DNA from: Pseudomonas brassicacearum subsp. brassicacearum | Lineage (GTDB): Bacteria; Pseudomonadota; Gammaproteobacteria; Pseudomonadales; Pseudomonadaceae | Assembly: GCF_008801605.1 (NCBI RefSeq) | Contig: NZ_VZPJ01000005.1 | Location: 62,001 to 126,000 of the forward strand | DNA length: 64,000 bases | Direction: 5' to 3' | Part shown: piece after piece, positions 27,518 to 38,608 of the stretch | Layout of the letters: every line of letters begins with the position of its first letter | How positions within the stretch are numbered: the first letter of the stretch is position 1 | The notes under the pieces: model-generated | The model's input: only the letters and a program-made list of their open reading frames with translations | Told to the model about the DNA's origin: nothing | Database searches by the model: none | Program-made: the position numbers and the translations under genes

Positions 27518-28894
27518 TTACATTTTCGGCATGCCGCCGCCGGGCAACATACCGCCCATGCCGCGCATCATCTTGGCCATTCCGCCCTTGGCGGAGAATT
27601 TCTTCATCATCTTCTGCATCTGCTTGTGCTGCTTGATCAAGCGACCGATGTCCTGCACCTGGGTGCCGGAACCCATGGCGATACGGCGTTTGCGCGAACC
27701 GCTGATCAGCTCAGGGTCGCGGCGCTCGGCCGGGGTCATGGAGTTGATGATGGCTTCCATCTGCTTGAACTGCTTTTCAGCCGCACCCTGGGCATTGCCC
27801 ATCTGCGCCAGGTTCACGCCACCGATGTTCGGCAGTTTGTCCATGAGGCCGCCAAGGCCGCCCATGTTCTTCATTTGTTGCAGCTGGTCGCGGAAGTCTT
27901 CGAGGTCGAAGCCCTTGCCCTTCTTCAGCTTCTTGGCCAGTTTGTCGGCCTTGTCCTTGTCGAGGGTCTGTTCGGCCTGCTCGATCAGGCTGAGCACGTC
28001 CCCCATGCCGAGGATGCGCGAAGCGATACGCTCGGGGTGGAACGGCTCGAGCGCTTCGCTCTTCTCGCCCATACCGATGAACTTGATCGGCTTGCCGGTG
28101 ATGGCGCGTACCGACAGCGCGGCACCGCCACGGGCGTCACCGTCGACCTTGGTCAGGATCACGCCGGTCAACGGCAGTGCATCACCGAACGCCTTGGCGG
28201 TGTTGGCCGCGTCCTGGCCGGTCATGGCATCGACCACGAACAGGGTTTCCACCGGGTTGATCGCGGCATGCAGCGCCTTGATCTCGCCCATCATTTCTTC
28301 ATCGATGTGCAGGCGACCGGCGGTATCGACGATGACCACGTCGATGAATTTCAGTTTTGCTTCTTTAATAGCCGCCTGGGCGATGTCCACCGGCTTCTGG
28401 CTCAGGTCGGACGGGAAGAACGTCACGCCGATGTCGTTGGCCAGGGTTTCCAGTTGCTTGATCGCCGCCGGACGGTAGATGTCCGCCGACACCACCATCA
28501 CCGACTTCTTCTTGCGCTCTTTAAGGAAGCGCGCCAGCTTGCCGGCTGTCGTGGTCTTGCCCGCGCCCTGCAGACCAGCCATCAGCACCACCGCTGGCGG
28601 TACGGCGCTCAGGTTCAGGTCTTCGTTGGCGGCGCCCATCAGGCTTTCGAGTTCGGCCTGGACGATCTTCACGAACGCCTGGCCCGGTGTCAGGCTGCGC
28701 GACACTTCGGTGCCGACGGCGCGTTCCTTGACCGAATTGACGAAGTCCTTGACCACCGGCAGGGCGACGTCGGCTTCGAGCAACGCCATGCGCACTTCGC
28801 GCAGGGTGTCTTTGATGTTGTCCTCGGTCAGTTTCGCCTTGCCGGTGACATGGCGCAGCGTCTGCGAGAGACGGTCGGTTAGGTTTTCAAACAT
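27518..28894 (-). CDS. ffh: Signal recognition particle protein
   Basis: A 458-residue Ffh. It has the N domain, a G domain with LQGAGKTTTAGKLA (P-loop), DTAGRLHIDEEM and TKVDGDARGGAA, and a methionine-rich M domain (QMKNMGGLGGLMDKL and SGSRKRRIAMGSG; the C-terminal tail is also Met/Gly rich). With 4.5S RNA it delivers inner-membrane proteins to FtsY. The start ATG at 28892-28894 gives MFENLTDRLSQTLRHV. It is divergent from ypjD, as in many gammaproteobacteria. Confidence 0.97.
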   Translation of the reverse strand: MFENLTDRLSQTLRHVTGKAKLTEDNIKDTLREVRMALLEADVALPVVKDFVNSVKERAVGTEVSRSLTPGQAFVKIVQAELESLMGAANEDLNLSAVPPAVVLMAGLQGAGKTTTAGKLARFLKERKKKSVMVVSADIYRPAAIKQLETLANDIGVTFFPSDLSQKPVDIAQAAIKEAKLKFIDVVIVDTAGRLHIDEEMMGEIKALHAAINPVETLFVVDAMTGQDAANTAKAFGDALPLTGVILTKVDGDARGGAALSVRAITGKPIKFIGMGEKSEALEPFHPERIASRILGMGDVLSLIEQAEQTLDKDKADKLAKKLKKGKGFDLEDFRDQLQQMKNMGGLGGLMDKLPNIGGVNLAQMGNAQGAAEKQFKQMEAIINSMTPAERRDPELISGSRKRRIAMGSGTQVQDIGRLIKQHKQMQKMMKKFSAKGGMAKMMRGMGGMLPGGGMPKM

Positions 28895-29100
28895 GCGCGA
28901 TCCTTTCAGGCCCAGATGAGACCGGGATAATGGCGGCCCAGACCGTGAAAAATGTGCTCGGCGAGCCTGCGGCGTGGGCAGGTCGCGGATTATAGCGAAG
29001 AAGCGGGCTACGTACACCTTACTGTCAGTTGCTGTGGTCTTTCGTGCGGAGGGGGTTCTATGCCAAACTCAGCGCCTTTCGGGCTTGCCTAACAGGATTT

Positions 29101-29913
29101 ATGCTCCCCTTGTCACCCAGCTTGCTTGCCACGCTCGCCGCCGCCTGCCTTTATGCCGCTGCGACCCTCTATCAAGGCACCCGTCTGGCCACCGGCGCCA
29201 AGGCGAACAAACGCCTGCTGGTCACGCTTGGCGTGCTGGCGGTGCTCGGCCACGCGGCCAGCCTTTATACCCACCTGATGACGCCGATCGGCCTGGGCCT
29301 GGACTTTTTCAACGCCGCCAGCCTGATCGCCGTCGCCGTGATCGCCCTGACGCTGCTGGCCTGCTCGCGCATCCCGGTGGAAAACCTGCTGGTGCTACTG
29401 TTCCCGCTGGGGCTGGCCACGGTGCTGCTGGCGCAGTTCGCGCCGTCGGGCACGGTGCAGATCATCGACGAAGAGCCGGGCATCCTTGCCCATATCCTGC
29501 TGTCGATCCTTGCCTATGGCCTGTTCACCATCGCGGTGTTCCAGGCCTTGCTGCTGCTGGTGCAGGACCACCAGCTCAAAAACAAGCACCCGTCCGGACT
29601 GATCCGCAATTTCCCGCCATTGCAAACCATGGAAAGCCTGCTGTTCGGCTTCCTCTGGGCCGGCTGGAGCCTGCTGTCGCTGTCGCTGATCTCCGGCTGG
29701 CTGTTCGTCGAGAACCTGTTCGCCCAGCACCTGGTACACAAGACCCTGCTGGCCTGCCTGGCCTGGATAGTCTTCAGCGTGCTGCTGTGGGGCCGCAACC
29801 GCCTCGGCTGGCGCGGCCACAAGGCGATTCGCTGGACCCTGGCTGGTTTCTGCCTGCTGATGCTCGCGTACTTCGGCAGCAAGCTGGTTCGCGAATACAT
29901 CCTGCATGTGTGA
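29101..29913 (+). CDS. ypjD: YpjD family cytochrome c assembly-like membrane protein
   Basis: A 270-residue protein with about eight hydrophobic segments, related to CcsA/CcmC/HemX cytochrome-assembly proteins. It contains the tryptophan-poor form of the CcsA core (FGFLWAGWSLLSLSLISGW) and His residues at HAASLYTH and HILLSI. Its exact role is not established. E. coli has the same ffh-ypjD-yfjD neighbourhood. The ATG at 29101 fits the first membrane helix; it ends 12 bases before the next gene. Confidence 0.88.
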   Translation: MLPLSPSLLATLAAACLYAAATLYQGTRLATGAKANKRLLVTLGVLAVLGHAASLYTHLMTPIGLGLDFFNAASLIAVAVIALTLLACSRIPVENLLVLLFPLGLATVLLAQFAPSGTVQIIDEEPGILAHILLSILAYGLFTIAVFQALLLLVQDHQLKNKHPSGLIRNFPPLQTMESLLFGFLWAGWSLLSLSLISGWLFVENLFAQHLVHKTLLACLAWIVFSVLLWGRNRLGWRGHKAIRWTLAGFCLLMLAYFGSKLVREYILHV

Positions 29914-29925
29914 CGGACGGCCCTG

Positions 29926-31167
<1,242 letters not shown>

Positions 31168-31482
31168 ATCCCCCCAGGCTCAAGGTAAAACACAGTTGTG
31201 CCGAGGGGATTTATCCCCTCGCCACAAAAAGCCCAGCGCACGCTTCAATATTGTGGGCCAGCTCACTTGTTGAATCGTTAGCCTCCTTCCTATACTCAAT
31301 CCGCTTACCCAGCCCCGCCCGAACCTCGTGCTTACCCGCACCCAGCCGGTTCATCGGCAAAATCCGCATCAGTCCTGCGACTGTTCCTACCCGAAACAGC
31401 GAAAGGATACCCGCCCATATCCCTGGGTGTTCGACCATAATAATTCGCTCCAATGGAGCACATGACTGTCAGGGATAACCGC
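31168..31482. other. Intergenic region between corB and the MFS gene
   Basis: It contains a short hairpin repeat at 31203-31220 (GAGGGGA/TCCCCTC) of a second Pseudomonas repeat class and the upstream region of the MHS transporter. No convincing gene was seen. Confidence 0.5.
31203..31220. repeat. Second-class REP-like hairpin
   Basis: GAGGGGATTTATCCCCTC, perfect arms around TTTA; the same GGGGATTTATCCCC core recurs at 44989-45002. Confidence 0.7.
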
Positions 31483-32796
31483 ATGACGACCGCTACCTGC
31501 AACGAGGCTGTGTCTGCCCAGCCGACAAACTCGACCACACGCGTGGCCACCGCGAGTTTCATCGGCACCGCCATCGAGTTCTACGATTTCTACGTCTACG
31601 CCACGGCTGCGGCCCTGGTGATCGGGCCGGTGTTCTTCCCGCAAACCTCAGGCACGGCACAGATGCTGTCGTCCTTCCTGACGTTCGGCATCGCCTTCCT
31701 TGCCCGCCCGCTGGGCTCTGCGCTGTTCGGCCATTTCGGCGACCGGATCGGGCGCAAGTCGACGCTGGTGGCGTCCCTGCTGCTGATGGGCGTGTGCACC
31801 ACCCTCATCGGCGTGCTGCCCGGCTACGCCAGCATTGGCGCCTGGGCGCCGATCCTGCTGTGCGTGCTGCGTTTCGGCCAGGGCCTGGGGTTGGGCGGTG
31901 AATGGGGCGGCGCGGCGCTGCTCGCCACCGAGAACGCGCCCAAGGGCAAGCGCGCCTGGTTCGGCATGTTCCCCCAACTGGGGCCCTCCATCGGCTTCCT
32001 GGCGGCCAACGGGCTGTTCCTGACCCTGGCCATGAGCCTGGACGATGAGCAATTTCGCGCCTGGGGTTGGCGGATTCCGTTCCTGCTCAGTGCAGTACTG
32101 GTGATCGTCGGCCTCTATGTTCGACTCAAGCTCCATGAAACCCCGGTGTTCGCCAATGCCATGGCCCGCCAGGAGCGGGTGAAAGTGCCGTTGGTCGAGC
32201 TGTTCAGCCAGTACTGGGCGCCAACCTTGCTGGGCGCGGCGGCGATGGTGGTGTGTTACGCGCTGTTCTATATCTCGACGGTGTTTTCCCTGAGCTACGG
32301 CGTGTCCACCCTCGGCTACAGCCGCGAGACCTTCCTGGGCCTGCTGTGCTTTGCCGTGCTGTTCATGGCCGCCGCTACGCCCCTGTCGGCCTGGGCCAGC
32401 GACCGCTACGGGCGCAAACCGGTGCTGATCGTCGGCGGCGTGTTGGCGATTGCCTCGGGTTTCCTCATGGAACCCTTGCTGACTCACGGCTCGACCGGCG
32501 GCGTGGCGCTGTTCCTGTGCATCGAGCTGTTCCTGATGGGCGTGACCTTCGCCCCCATGGGCGCCTTGCTGCCGGAACTGTTTCCCACCCACGTGCGCTA
32601 CACCGGCGCCTCGGCGGCCTACAACCTGGGCGGCATCGTCGGCGCCTCGGCCGCGCCGTTCTTCGCCCAGAAACTGGTGGCAATGGGTGGTTTGAGTTAT
32701 GTCGGGGGCTACGTTTCAGCGGCCGCGCTGCTCAGCGTGATCGCCGTGCTGTGCTTGAAGGAAACGCGTCATAACGACTTGAACCGGGTTGCCTGA
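31483..32796 (+). CDS. MFS transporter, metabolite:H+ symporter (MHS) family
   Basis: A 437-residue inner-membrane protein with about 12 hydrophobic segments. MHS-family marks are ASFIGTAIEFYDFYVYATAA in the first helix, FGHFGDRIGRKSTL in loop 2-3, LGGEWGGAALLATENAP and the second-half loop ASDRYGRKPVL. The family includes shikimate, citrate, alpha-ketoglutarate and proline symporters; the substrate is not evident. AGGGATAA lies about eight bases before the ATG at 31483, so I prefer it to in-frame ATGs at 31453 and 31462. It is a single gene. Confidence 0.87.
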   Translation: MTTATCNEAVSAQPTNSTTRVATASFIGTAIEFYDFYVYATAAALVIGPVFFPQTSGTAQMLSSFLTFGIAFLARPLGSALFGHFGDRIGRKSTLVASLLLMGVCTTLIGVLPGYASIGAWAPILLCVLRFGQGLGLGGEWGGAALLATENAPKGKRAWFGMFPQLGPSIGFLAANGLFLTLAMSLDDEQFRAWGWRIPFLLSAVLVIVGLYVRLKLHETPVFANAMARQERVKVPLVELFSQYWAPTLLGAAAMVVCYALFYISTVFSLSYGVSTLGYSRETFLGLLCFAVLFMAAATPLSAWASDRYGRKPVLIVGGVLAIASGFLMEPLLTHGSTGGVALFLCIELFLMGVTFAPMGALLPELFPTHVRYTGASAAYNLGGIVGASAAPFFAQKLVAMGGLSYVGGYVSAAALLSVIAVLCLKETRHNDLNRVA

Positions 32797-32820
32797 CGCG
32801 AACCCGCAGGCGCGGCTGCA

Positions 32821-32878
32821 GGCTGCGATCTTTTGAGCTTTCGCTTGAGATTCAAGCGTCAGGGGAAAGATCGCAGCC
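32821..32878. repeat. Long inverted repeat of a third intergenic family
   Basis: Arms GGCTGCGATCTTT (32821-32833) and AAAGATCGCAGCC (32866-32878) match over 13 bases and are followed by CGGCAGTTCCTACGG. Sequences like this occur between genes in fluorescent pseudomonads. Confidence 0.75.
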
Positions 32879-33004
32879 TGGCTTCGCTCGGCAGTTCCTA
32901 CGGGGCAAAACCGGTCAATGAAATAACCGCTAACAATCACCCGCCATTGAAACCACCCCCCACCTGCCCCATCTAAGACCCATACTCCATTGCGCAGGTG
33001 CCCC

Positions 33005-35419
33005 ATGAGCGACCAGCACTCTACCGAAGCCACCAACGAATACGCTGACTCCGAACACATCGAACACACCTCCTCCGGCACCGGCCTGGCCCTGCCTGGA
33101 CAGAACTTGCCGGACAAGGTCTACATCATCCCGATCCACAATCGTCCGTTCTTCCCAGCCCAGGTGTTGCCGGTCATCGTCAACGAAGAACCGTGGGCCG
33201 AGACCCTGGAGCTGGTGGCCAAGTCCGACCATCACTCCCTGGCGCTGTTCTTCATGGACTCGCCCCAGGAAGACCCGCGTCATTTCGACACCTCGAAACT
33301 GCCGCTGTATGGCACGCTGGTGAAGGTGCACCACGCCAGCCGGGAAGGCGGCAAACTGCAATTCGTCGCCCAGGGCCTGACCCGCGTGCGTATCCGCACC
33401 TGGCTCAAGCACCATCGCCCACCGTACCTGGTGGAAGTCGAATATCCACACCAGCCGAGTGAGCCGACCGACGAGGTCAAGGCCTACGGCATGGCGCTGA
33501 TCAACGCGATCAAGGAACTGCTGCCGCTCAACCCGCTGTACAGCGAAGAGCTGAAGAACTACCTCAACCGCTTCAGCCCCAACGACCCTTCGCCACTGAC
33601 CGACTTTGCCGCTGCGCTCACCTCCGCTACCGGCAATGAGCTGCAGGAAGTGCTCGACTGCGTGCCCATGCTCAAGCGCATGGAAAAAGTCCTGCCGATG
33701 CTGCGCAAGGAAGTCGAAGTGGCGCGGCTGCAGAAAGAGATTTCCGCCGAGGTCAACAACAAGATCGGCGAACATCAGCGCGAGTTCTTCCTCAAGGAGC
33801 AGCTCAAGGTCATCCAGCAGGAGCTGGGGCTGACCAAGGACGACCGCAGCGCCGATATCGAACAGTTCGAGCAGCGGCTCGAAGGCAAGGTGCTGCCGGC
33901 CCAGGCACAGAAGCGCATCGAAGAGGAAATGAACAAACTCTCGATCCTGGAAACCGGTTCGCCGGAATATGCCGTCACCCGCAATTACCTGGATTGGGCA
34001 ACTTCGGTGCCGTGGGGCGTGTATGGCCAGGACAAGCTTGACCTCAAGCACGCGCGCAAGGTGCTCGACCAGCACCACGCCGGCCTGGACGACATCAAGG
34101 ACCGCATCCTGGAGTTCCTCGCCGTCGGCGCCTACAAAGGCGAGATCAGCGGCTCCATCGTACTGCTGGTCGGCCCGCCGGGCGTGGGCAAGACCAGCGT
34201 CGGCAAATCCATCGCCGAATCCCTGGGGCGGCCGTTCTACCGCTTCAGCCTCGGCGGCATGCGCGACGAAGCCGAGATCAAGGGCCATCGGCGCACCTAC
34301 ATCGGCGCCCAGCCGGGCAAGCTGGTGCAGGCGCTGAAAGATGTCGAAGTGATGAACCCGGTGATCATGCTCGACGAGATCGACAAGATGGGCCAGAGCT
34401 ACCAGGGCGACCCGGCCTCGGCCCTGCTGGAGACCCTCGACCCGGAGCAGAACGTCGAATTCCTCGACCACTACCTGGACCTGCGCCTGGACCTGTCGAA
34501 AGTGCTCTTTGTCTGCACCGCCAACACCCTGGACTCGATCCCCGGCCCGCTGCTGGACCGGATGGAAGTGATCCGCCTGTCGGGCTACATCACCGAAGAA
34601 AAAGTCGCCATCGCCAAGCGTCACTTGTGGCCCAAGCAACTGGCCAAGGCTGGCGTGTCCAAGGGCAGCCTGAGTATCAACGACAGCGCCCTCAAGGCCC
34701 TGATCGACGGCTATGCCCGTGAAGCCGGGGTGCGACAGCTGGAGAAACAGCTGGGCAAACTGGTGCGCAAGGCGGTGATGAAGCTGATCGACGACCCCAA
34801 GGCCGTGATCAAGCTCGGGCCGAAGGACCTCGAAGCCTCCCTGGGCAAACCGGTATTTCGCAACGAGCAGGTGTTGTCCGGCATCGGCGTGATCACCGGC
34901 CTGGCCTGGACCAGCATGGGCGGCGCGACCTTGCCGATCGAGGCGACGCGCATCCACACCCTCAATCGCGGCTTCAAGCTGACCGGGCAACTGGGGGACG
35001 TGATGAAGGAATCGGCGGAAATCGCCCACAGCTATGTCAGTTCGCACCTGAAGCAATTTGGCGGCGATCCGAAGTTCTTTGACGAGGCCTTCGTTCACCT
35101 GCACGTACCGGAAGGCGCCACGCCCAAGGACGGACCGAGCGCCGGCGTGACCATGGCCAGCGCATTGCTGTCCCTGGCCCGCAACCAGCCGCCGAAAAAA
35201 GGCGTGGCCATGACCGGCGAACTGACCCTCACCGGGCACGTCCTGCCGATTGGCGGGGTGCGCGAGAAGGTCATCGCGGCGCGGCGGCAGAAAATCAACG
35301 AGCTGATCCTGCCGGAAGCCAACCGGGGCAACTTCGAAGAACTGCCGGACTACCTCAAGGAAGGCGTCACGGTGCACTTTGCCAAGCGGTTTGCGGATGT
35401 GGCCAAGGTGTTGTTCTGA
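33005..35419 (+). CDS. lon: ATP-dependent Lon-type protease (second Lon, AsrA-like)
   Basis: An 804-residue LonA protease. Parts in order: N-terminal substrate-binding LAN domain (about 40-240, IIPIHNRPFFPAQVLPVI), a coiled segment, the AAA+ domain with Walker A GPPGVGKT (390-397) and Walker B VIMLDEIDK, and the peptidase with PKDGPSAG (catalytic Ser712) and GGVREKVIAARR (Lys755). The ATG at 33005 begins SDQHSTEATNEYADSEH, an acidic extension typical of the second Pseudomonas Lon (P. aeruginosa AsrA, PA0779) rather than the clpX-linked one. The adjacent cysteine-peptidase inhibitor gene matches the PA0779-PA0778 neighbourhood. It degrades damaged and regulatory proteins. Confidence 0.93.
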   Translation: MSDQHSTEATNEYADSEHIEHTSSGTGLALPGQNLPDKVYIIPIHNRPFFPAQVLPVIVNEEPWAETLELVAKSDHHSLALFFMDSPQEDPRHFDTSKLPLYGTLVKVHHASREGGKLQFVAQGLTRVRIRTWLKHHRPPYLVEVEYPHQPSEPTDEVKAYGMALINAIKELLPLNPLYSEELKNYLNRFSPNDPSPLTDFAAALTSATGNELQEVLDCVPMLKRMEKVLPMLRKEVEVARLQKEISAEVNNKIGEHQREFFLKEQLKVIQQELGLTKDDRSADIEQFEQRLEGKVLPAQAQKRIEEEMNKLSILETGSPEYAVTRNYLDWATSVPWGVYGQDKLDLKHARKVLDQHHAGLDDIKDRILEFLAVGAYKGEISGSIVLLVGPPGVGKTSVGKSIAESLGRPFYRFSLGGMRDEAEIKGHRRTYIGAQPGKLVQALKDVEVMNPVIMLDEIDKMGQSYQGDPASALLETLDPEQNVEFLDHYLDLRLDLSKVLFVCTANTLDSIPGPLLDRMEVIRLSGYITEEKVAIAKRHLWPKQLAKAGVSKGSLSINDSALKALIDGYAREAGVRQLEKQLGKLVRKAVMKLIDDPKAVIKLGPKDLEASLGKPVFRNEQVLSGIGVITGLAWTSMGGATLPIEATRIHTLNRGFKLTGQLGDVMKESAEIAHSYVSSHLKQFGGDPKFFDEAFVHLHVPEGATPKDGPSAGVTMASALLSLARNQPPKKGVAMTGELTLTGHVLPIGGVREKVIAARRQKINELILPEANRGNFEELPDYLKEGVTVHFAKRFADVAKVLF

Positions 35420-35446
35420 TGTTCCTCTAGCGCTTGTGCGGGCCCC

Positions 35447-35543
35447 ATCGCGGGCAAGCCTTGCTCCCACCGGGTTAAATGTCGCTCACAGATTTTGTCT
35501 GCAACAAAGATCCATTGTGGGAGCAAGGCTTGCCCGCGAAGGC
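35447..35543. repeat. REP/BIME, tail-to-tail pair
   Basis: GCGGGCAAGCCTTGCTCCCAC on the left (written as a REP half-site) and GTGGGAGCAAGGCTTGCCCG on the right, about 47 bases apart, after lon. Confidence 0.85.
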
Positions 35544-35635
35544 GGCATCAGCAACAACATATGCCCAGCTGACACACCCAGTATCATCTTCGGTTATGCT
35601 CGCCGTTCGTCGTAAATGCCGGAGCCACCACCCTT

Positions 35636-36028
35636 ATGTCCCTCACCCGCCTGCTCGTCCCCCTCAGCCTCGCCCTGCTGAGCGCCTGCGCCACGCAAAC
35701 CGGCAACAACGTGACCGTGGAAAAACTGAGCCAGTGCCCGGTAAGGCTCAATAACGGGCAGAACCTGATCCTGAGCTTGCCCAGCAACCCCACCACCGGT
35801 TATCGCTGGGCGATCCAGGATTCGGCCGGTGGCGTGCTCAAAGGCTTGGGTCCGGAGGTTTATCGCAATCCTGAAGACGCCGGCATTGTTGGCGCCGCGG
35901 GTGTCTCGACCTGGCGCTTCCAAGCGTTCAGTACCGGCACCGGGCGCTTGCGCCTGACTTATCAACAGCCCTGGGCCCCGGAAGTGCCGCCCGTGGAAAC
36001 CTTTGACTGCGCCATTTCGGTGAATTGA
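35636..36028 (+). CDS. icp: Chagasin-like inhibitor of cysteine peptidases, lipoprotein
   Basis: A 130-residue exported protein. A lipobox LLSAC (Cys near 18) follows a hydrophobic signal, so it is a likely lipoprotein. The three inhibitory loops of the chagasin family are visible: NPTTGY, GAAGVSTW (the central GxG-like loop) and YQQPWAP (the third loop, usually RPW). Chagasin-type inhibitors block papain-family cysteine peptidases; the bacterial target is unknown. It follows lon, as in P. aeruginosa. Confidence 0.88.
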   Translation: MSLTRLLVPLSLALLSACATQTGNNVTVEKLSQCPVRLNNGQNLILSLPSNPTTGYRWAIQDSAGGVLKGLGPEVYRNPEDAGIVGAAGVSTWRFQAFSTGTGRLRLTYQQPWAPEVPPVETFDCAISVN

Positions 36029-36030
36029 CC

Positions 36031-36666
36031 GTGGGCTGGCTGATCCTTGCACTGATGGGCGCAGCCACCTACCTGTACGGCCTGAGCGTGCACGCCACAC
36101 TCTTGTGCCTGCTGGTCAAGCCCATGCCGGTCCTGGCCCTGCTCGGCTGGCTGCACGATGCGCCGCCCAGTGACTATCGGCGCTGGATCAGCCTCGGGCT
36201 GATTTTTTCGCTGGTGGGTGATGTGTTGCTGGCCTGGCCGGGGGATCTGTTCGTGTTCGGCCTCGGCGCGTTTCTGCTGGCGCACCTGGCCTACCTGAAA
36301 GCCTACCTCAGCGACTGCCGCCGCCCGGCACTGCTGCCATTGGCCCTGGCCTTGGGCATCGGCGCGGTGCTATTGGGGATTCTGGTCTCGAACGGCCTCG
36401 GGCCGTTGCTGGTGCCGGTGATTGTCTACGGCCTGGCCATCAGCGCCATGCTTTGGCGAGCGTTGGCGCGGCTGGGCAGCGGCGTGCCGAAACGCTCGGC
36501 CTGGCTGGCCGCCGCCGGGGCACTGGCGTTTGTGTTCTCCGACAGCCTGATCGGCATCAACCGGTTCGTGCAGCCCTTCCATGCCGCGCCTTACCTGATC
36601 ATCGTCAGTTATTGGCTGGGCCAATGGGGGATTACGGCGTCGGCGTTTATCCAAAAGCGGCACTGA
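36031..36666 (+). CDS. YhhN family membrane protein (lysoplasmalogenase-like)
   Basis: A 211-residue protein with about eight hydrophobic helices. YhhN/TMEM86 marks are LLVKPMPVLALL, LGLIFSLVGDVLLAWP and FVFSDSLIGINRF; the spaced Asp residues in GDVLL and SDSL are the conserved ones. Animal members hydrolyse lysoplasmalogens; the bacterial role is unclear. I take the GTG at 36031, two bases after the icp stop, because GGTGA is well spaced from it; a TTG at 36025 would overlap the stop and is too close to any binding site. Confidence 0.8.
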   Translation: MGWLILALMGAATYLYGLSVHATLLCLLVKPMPVLALLGWLHDAPPSDYRRWISLGLIFSLVGDVLLAWPGDLFVFGLGAFLLAHLAYLKAYLSDCRRPALLPLALALGIGAVLLGILVSNGLGPLLVPVIVYGLAISAMLWRALARLGSGVPKRSAWLAAAGALAFVFSDSLIGINRFVQPFHAAPYLIIVSYWLGQWGITASAFIQKRH

Positions 36667-36678
36667 GCAAAGATAAAT

Positions 36679-36731
36679 GTGGGAGCAAGGTCTGTGGGAG
36701 CAAGGCTTGCCCCACAAAGCTCGCTCCCACA
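36679..36731. repeat. Compressed REP cluster
   Basis: Three half-site fragments lie in 53 bases: GTGGGAGCAAGG, GTGGGAGCAAGGCTTG and AAGCTCGCTCCCACA. It looks like overlapping or deleted REP copies between yhhN-like and cmoA genes. Confidence 0.75.
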
Positions 36732-36784
36732 GTTTTTTTGGTTAAAATGCCGGCCTTTTCACCACCCATGCCGCTGGAACCGCC

Positions 36785-37528
36785 GTGAGCAAAGACCCCG
36801 ATCGCCTATTCGCCCAACCCCTGGCCCAAGTGCCGGACTTCGCCTTCAACGAGGACGTGGTGCGGGTGTTTCCGGACATGATCAAGCGTTCGGTGCCGGG
36901 CTACCCGACCATCGTCGAAAACCTCGGCGTGCTCGCCGCGCAATTCGCCCAGCCCAATAGCGTGCTCTACGACCTGGGCTCGTCCCTGGGCGCCGTGACC
37001 CAGGCCCTGCGCCGCCACGTGCGCACCGACGGTTGCCGGGTAATCGCTGTGGATAACTCGGCGGCCATGGTCGAGCGCTGCCGCGAATACCTCAACGGCC
37101 AGGACTCGATGTTCCAGGAGCTGCTGCCGGTGGAAGTGATCGAAGGCGACATCCTCGCCCTGACGTTCCAGCCGGCCTCGGTGGTGGCACTGAACTTCAC
37201 CCTGCAATTCATCGCGCCGGACCAACGCACCGCATTGTTGAGCCGCATTCGCCAGTCCTTGCTGCCCGGTGGCGCCCTGATCCTGTCGGAAAAGTTGCGT
37301 TTCAACGATGCCGAGGAACACGCCCTGCTCACCGACCTGCACGTGGCGTTCAAGCGCGCCAACGGCTATAGCGAGCTGGAAATTGCCCAGAAACGCAGCG
37401 CCATCGAAAACGTCATGAAGCCCGACAGCCTCGAAGAACACCGCGAACGCCTGCTGGCGGCCGGGTTCTCGAAAGTCGTGCCGTGGTTCCAGTGTCTTAA
37501 CTTCGCCTCGTTGATTGCCCTGCCATGA
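36785..37528 (+). CDS. cmoA: Carboxy-S-adenosylmethionine synthase
   Basis: A 247-residue Rossmann-fold enzyme, the E. coli CmoA length. Motif I is [13 protein letters not shown], with [17 protein letters not shown] and [16 protein letters not shown] further on. It makes carboxy-SAM from SAM and prephenate for wobble-uridine modification. The start is a GTG at 36785, which fits the family N-terminus. It overlaps cmoB by four bases (ATGA). Confidence 0.96.
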   Translation: MSKDPDRLFAQPLAQVPDFAFNEDVVRVFPDMIKRSVPGYPTIVENLGVLAAQFAQPNSVLYDLGSSLGAVTQALRRHVRTDGCRVIAVDNSAAMVERCREYLNGQDSMFQELLPVEVIEGDILALTFQPASVVALNFTLQFIAPDQRTALLSRIRQSLLPGGALILSEKLRFNDAEEHALLTDLHVAFKRANGYSELEIAQKRSAIENVMKPDSLEEHRERLLAAGFSKVVPWFQCLNFASLIALP

Positions 37529-38481
37529 TTGATCTGTCCCCCCTCGCCCGCCATCTGGCCGGCACGCCCCTGGCCGATTGGGCCGCGACGCTGCAGACGC
37601 AACTCGACAGCAAGATGGAAAAGGGCCATGGCGATCTGGAGCGTTGGCAAAGCGCACTCGATGCGCTACCGGCCTTGCAACCCACCACGGTCGACCTGCT
37701 GAACTGCCTGACGCTCGACACCGATTGTTCCGACGAAACCCGTGCGCAAATGCGTACCGCGTTGATGGGCCTGTCGCCATGGCGCAAAGGACCTTTCGAC
37801 CTGTTTGGCGTGCACGTGGACACTGAATGGCGCTCGGACTGGAAGTGGTCACGAGTGGCCCCGCACCTGGACCTGAAAGGCAAACGCATCCTCGATGTGG
37901 GCTGCGGCAACGGCTATTACATGTGGCGAATGCTCGGCGCCGGAGCTGACACGGTGATCGGCGTCGACCCCAACTGGCTGTTCTTCTGCCAGTTCCAGGC
38001 GGTGCAGCGCTACCTGTCGCAGCCCAACGCCTGGCACCTGCCGTTCCCGTTCGAGGCCCTGCCAGCGGAGCTGGAAGGTTTCGACACGGTGTTCTCCATG
38101 GGCGTGTTCTACCACCGGCGCTCGCCGATCGAGCACCTGCTGGCTTTGAAGGACTGCCTGGTCAAGGGCGGCGAACTGGTGCTGGAAACCCTGGTGATCG
38201 AGGGCGACGAACACCAGGTGCTGGTGCCCGAGGACCGCTACGCGCAGATGCGCAACGTGTGGTTCCTGCCGTCGGTCCCGGCCCTGGAGCGCTGGCTGCG
38301 CCGCGCCGGGTTCAGCGATGTGCGTTGCGTGGACGTGAGCCTGACCACCGTAGAGGAACAGCGCAGTACCGAGTGGATGAAGTATCAGTCGCTGAGCGAC
38401 TTCCTCGACCCCACCGACCACAGCAAAACCATCGAAGGGCTGCCGGCGCCGATGCGGGCGGTGATCGTGGCGCGCAAGTAA
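37525..38481 (+). CDS. cmoB: tRNA U34 carboxymethyltransferase
   Basis: A 318-residue enzyme (E. coli 323). It begins [19 protein letters not shown] and has [35 protein letters not shown] (SAM-type binding loop) and [15 protein letters not shown]. It transfers the carboxymethyl group of carboxy-SAM to 5-hydroxyuridine-34 to form cmo5U. The ATGA overlap with cmoA implies coupled translation. Confidence 0.96.
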   Translation: MIDLSPLARHLAGTPLADWAATLQTQLDSKMEKGHGDLERWQSALDALPALQPTTVDLLNCLTLDTDCSDETRAQMRTALMGLSPWRKGPFDLFGVHVDTEWRSDWKWSRVAPHLDLKGKRILDVGCGNGYYMWRMLGAGADTVIGVDPNWLFFCQFQAVQRYLSQPNAWHLPFPFEALPAELEGFDTVFSMGVFYHRRSPIEHLLALKDCLVKGGELVLETLVIEGDEHQVLVPEDRYAQMRNVWFLPSVPALERWLRRAGFSDVRCVDVSLTTVEEQRSTEWMKYQSLSDFLDPTDHSKTIEGLPAPMRAVIVARK

Positions 38482-38520
38482 ATCGCCCAAGCTGAATCAC
38501 CCAAGCACCACAAAACCCCT

Positions 38521-38608
38521 GTGGGAGCAAGGCTTGCCCGCGATGGAGGCACCGCGGTCTATAGCAAGGCCGCGTTATCGTTCATCGCGGGCAAGCCTTG
38601 CTCCCACA
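38521..38608. repeat. REP/BIME inverted repeat
   Basis: Facing half-sites of the GTGGGAGCAAGGCTTGCCCG type between cmoB and tadA, running straight into the short tandem repeat at 38601. Confidence 0.9.

Noticed and set aside
32930..35470. An 846-codon open frame opposite lon
   Set aside because: Antisense shadow of the well-supported Lon protease gene.
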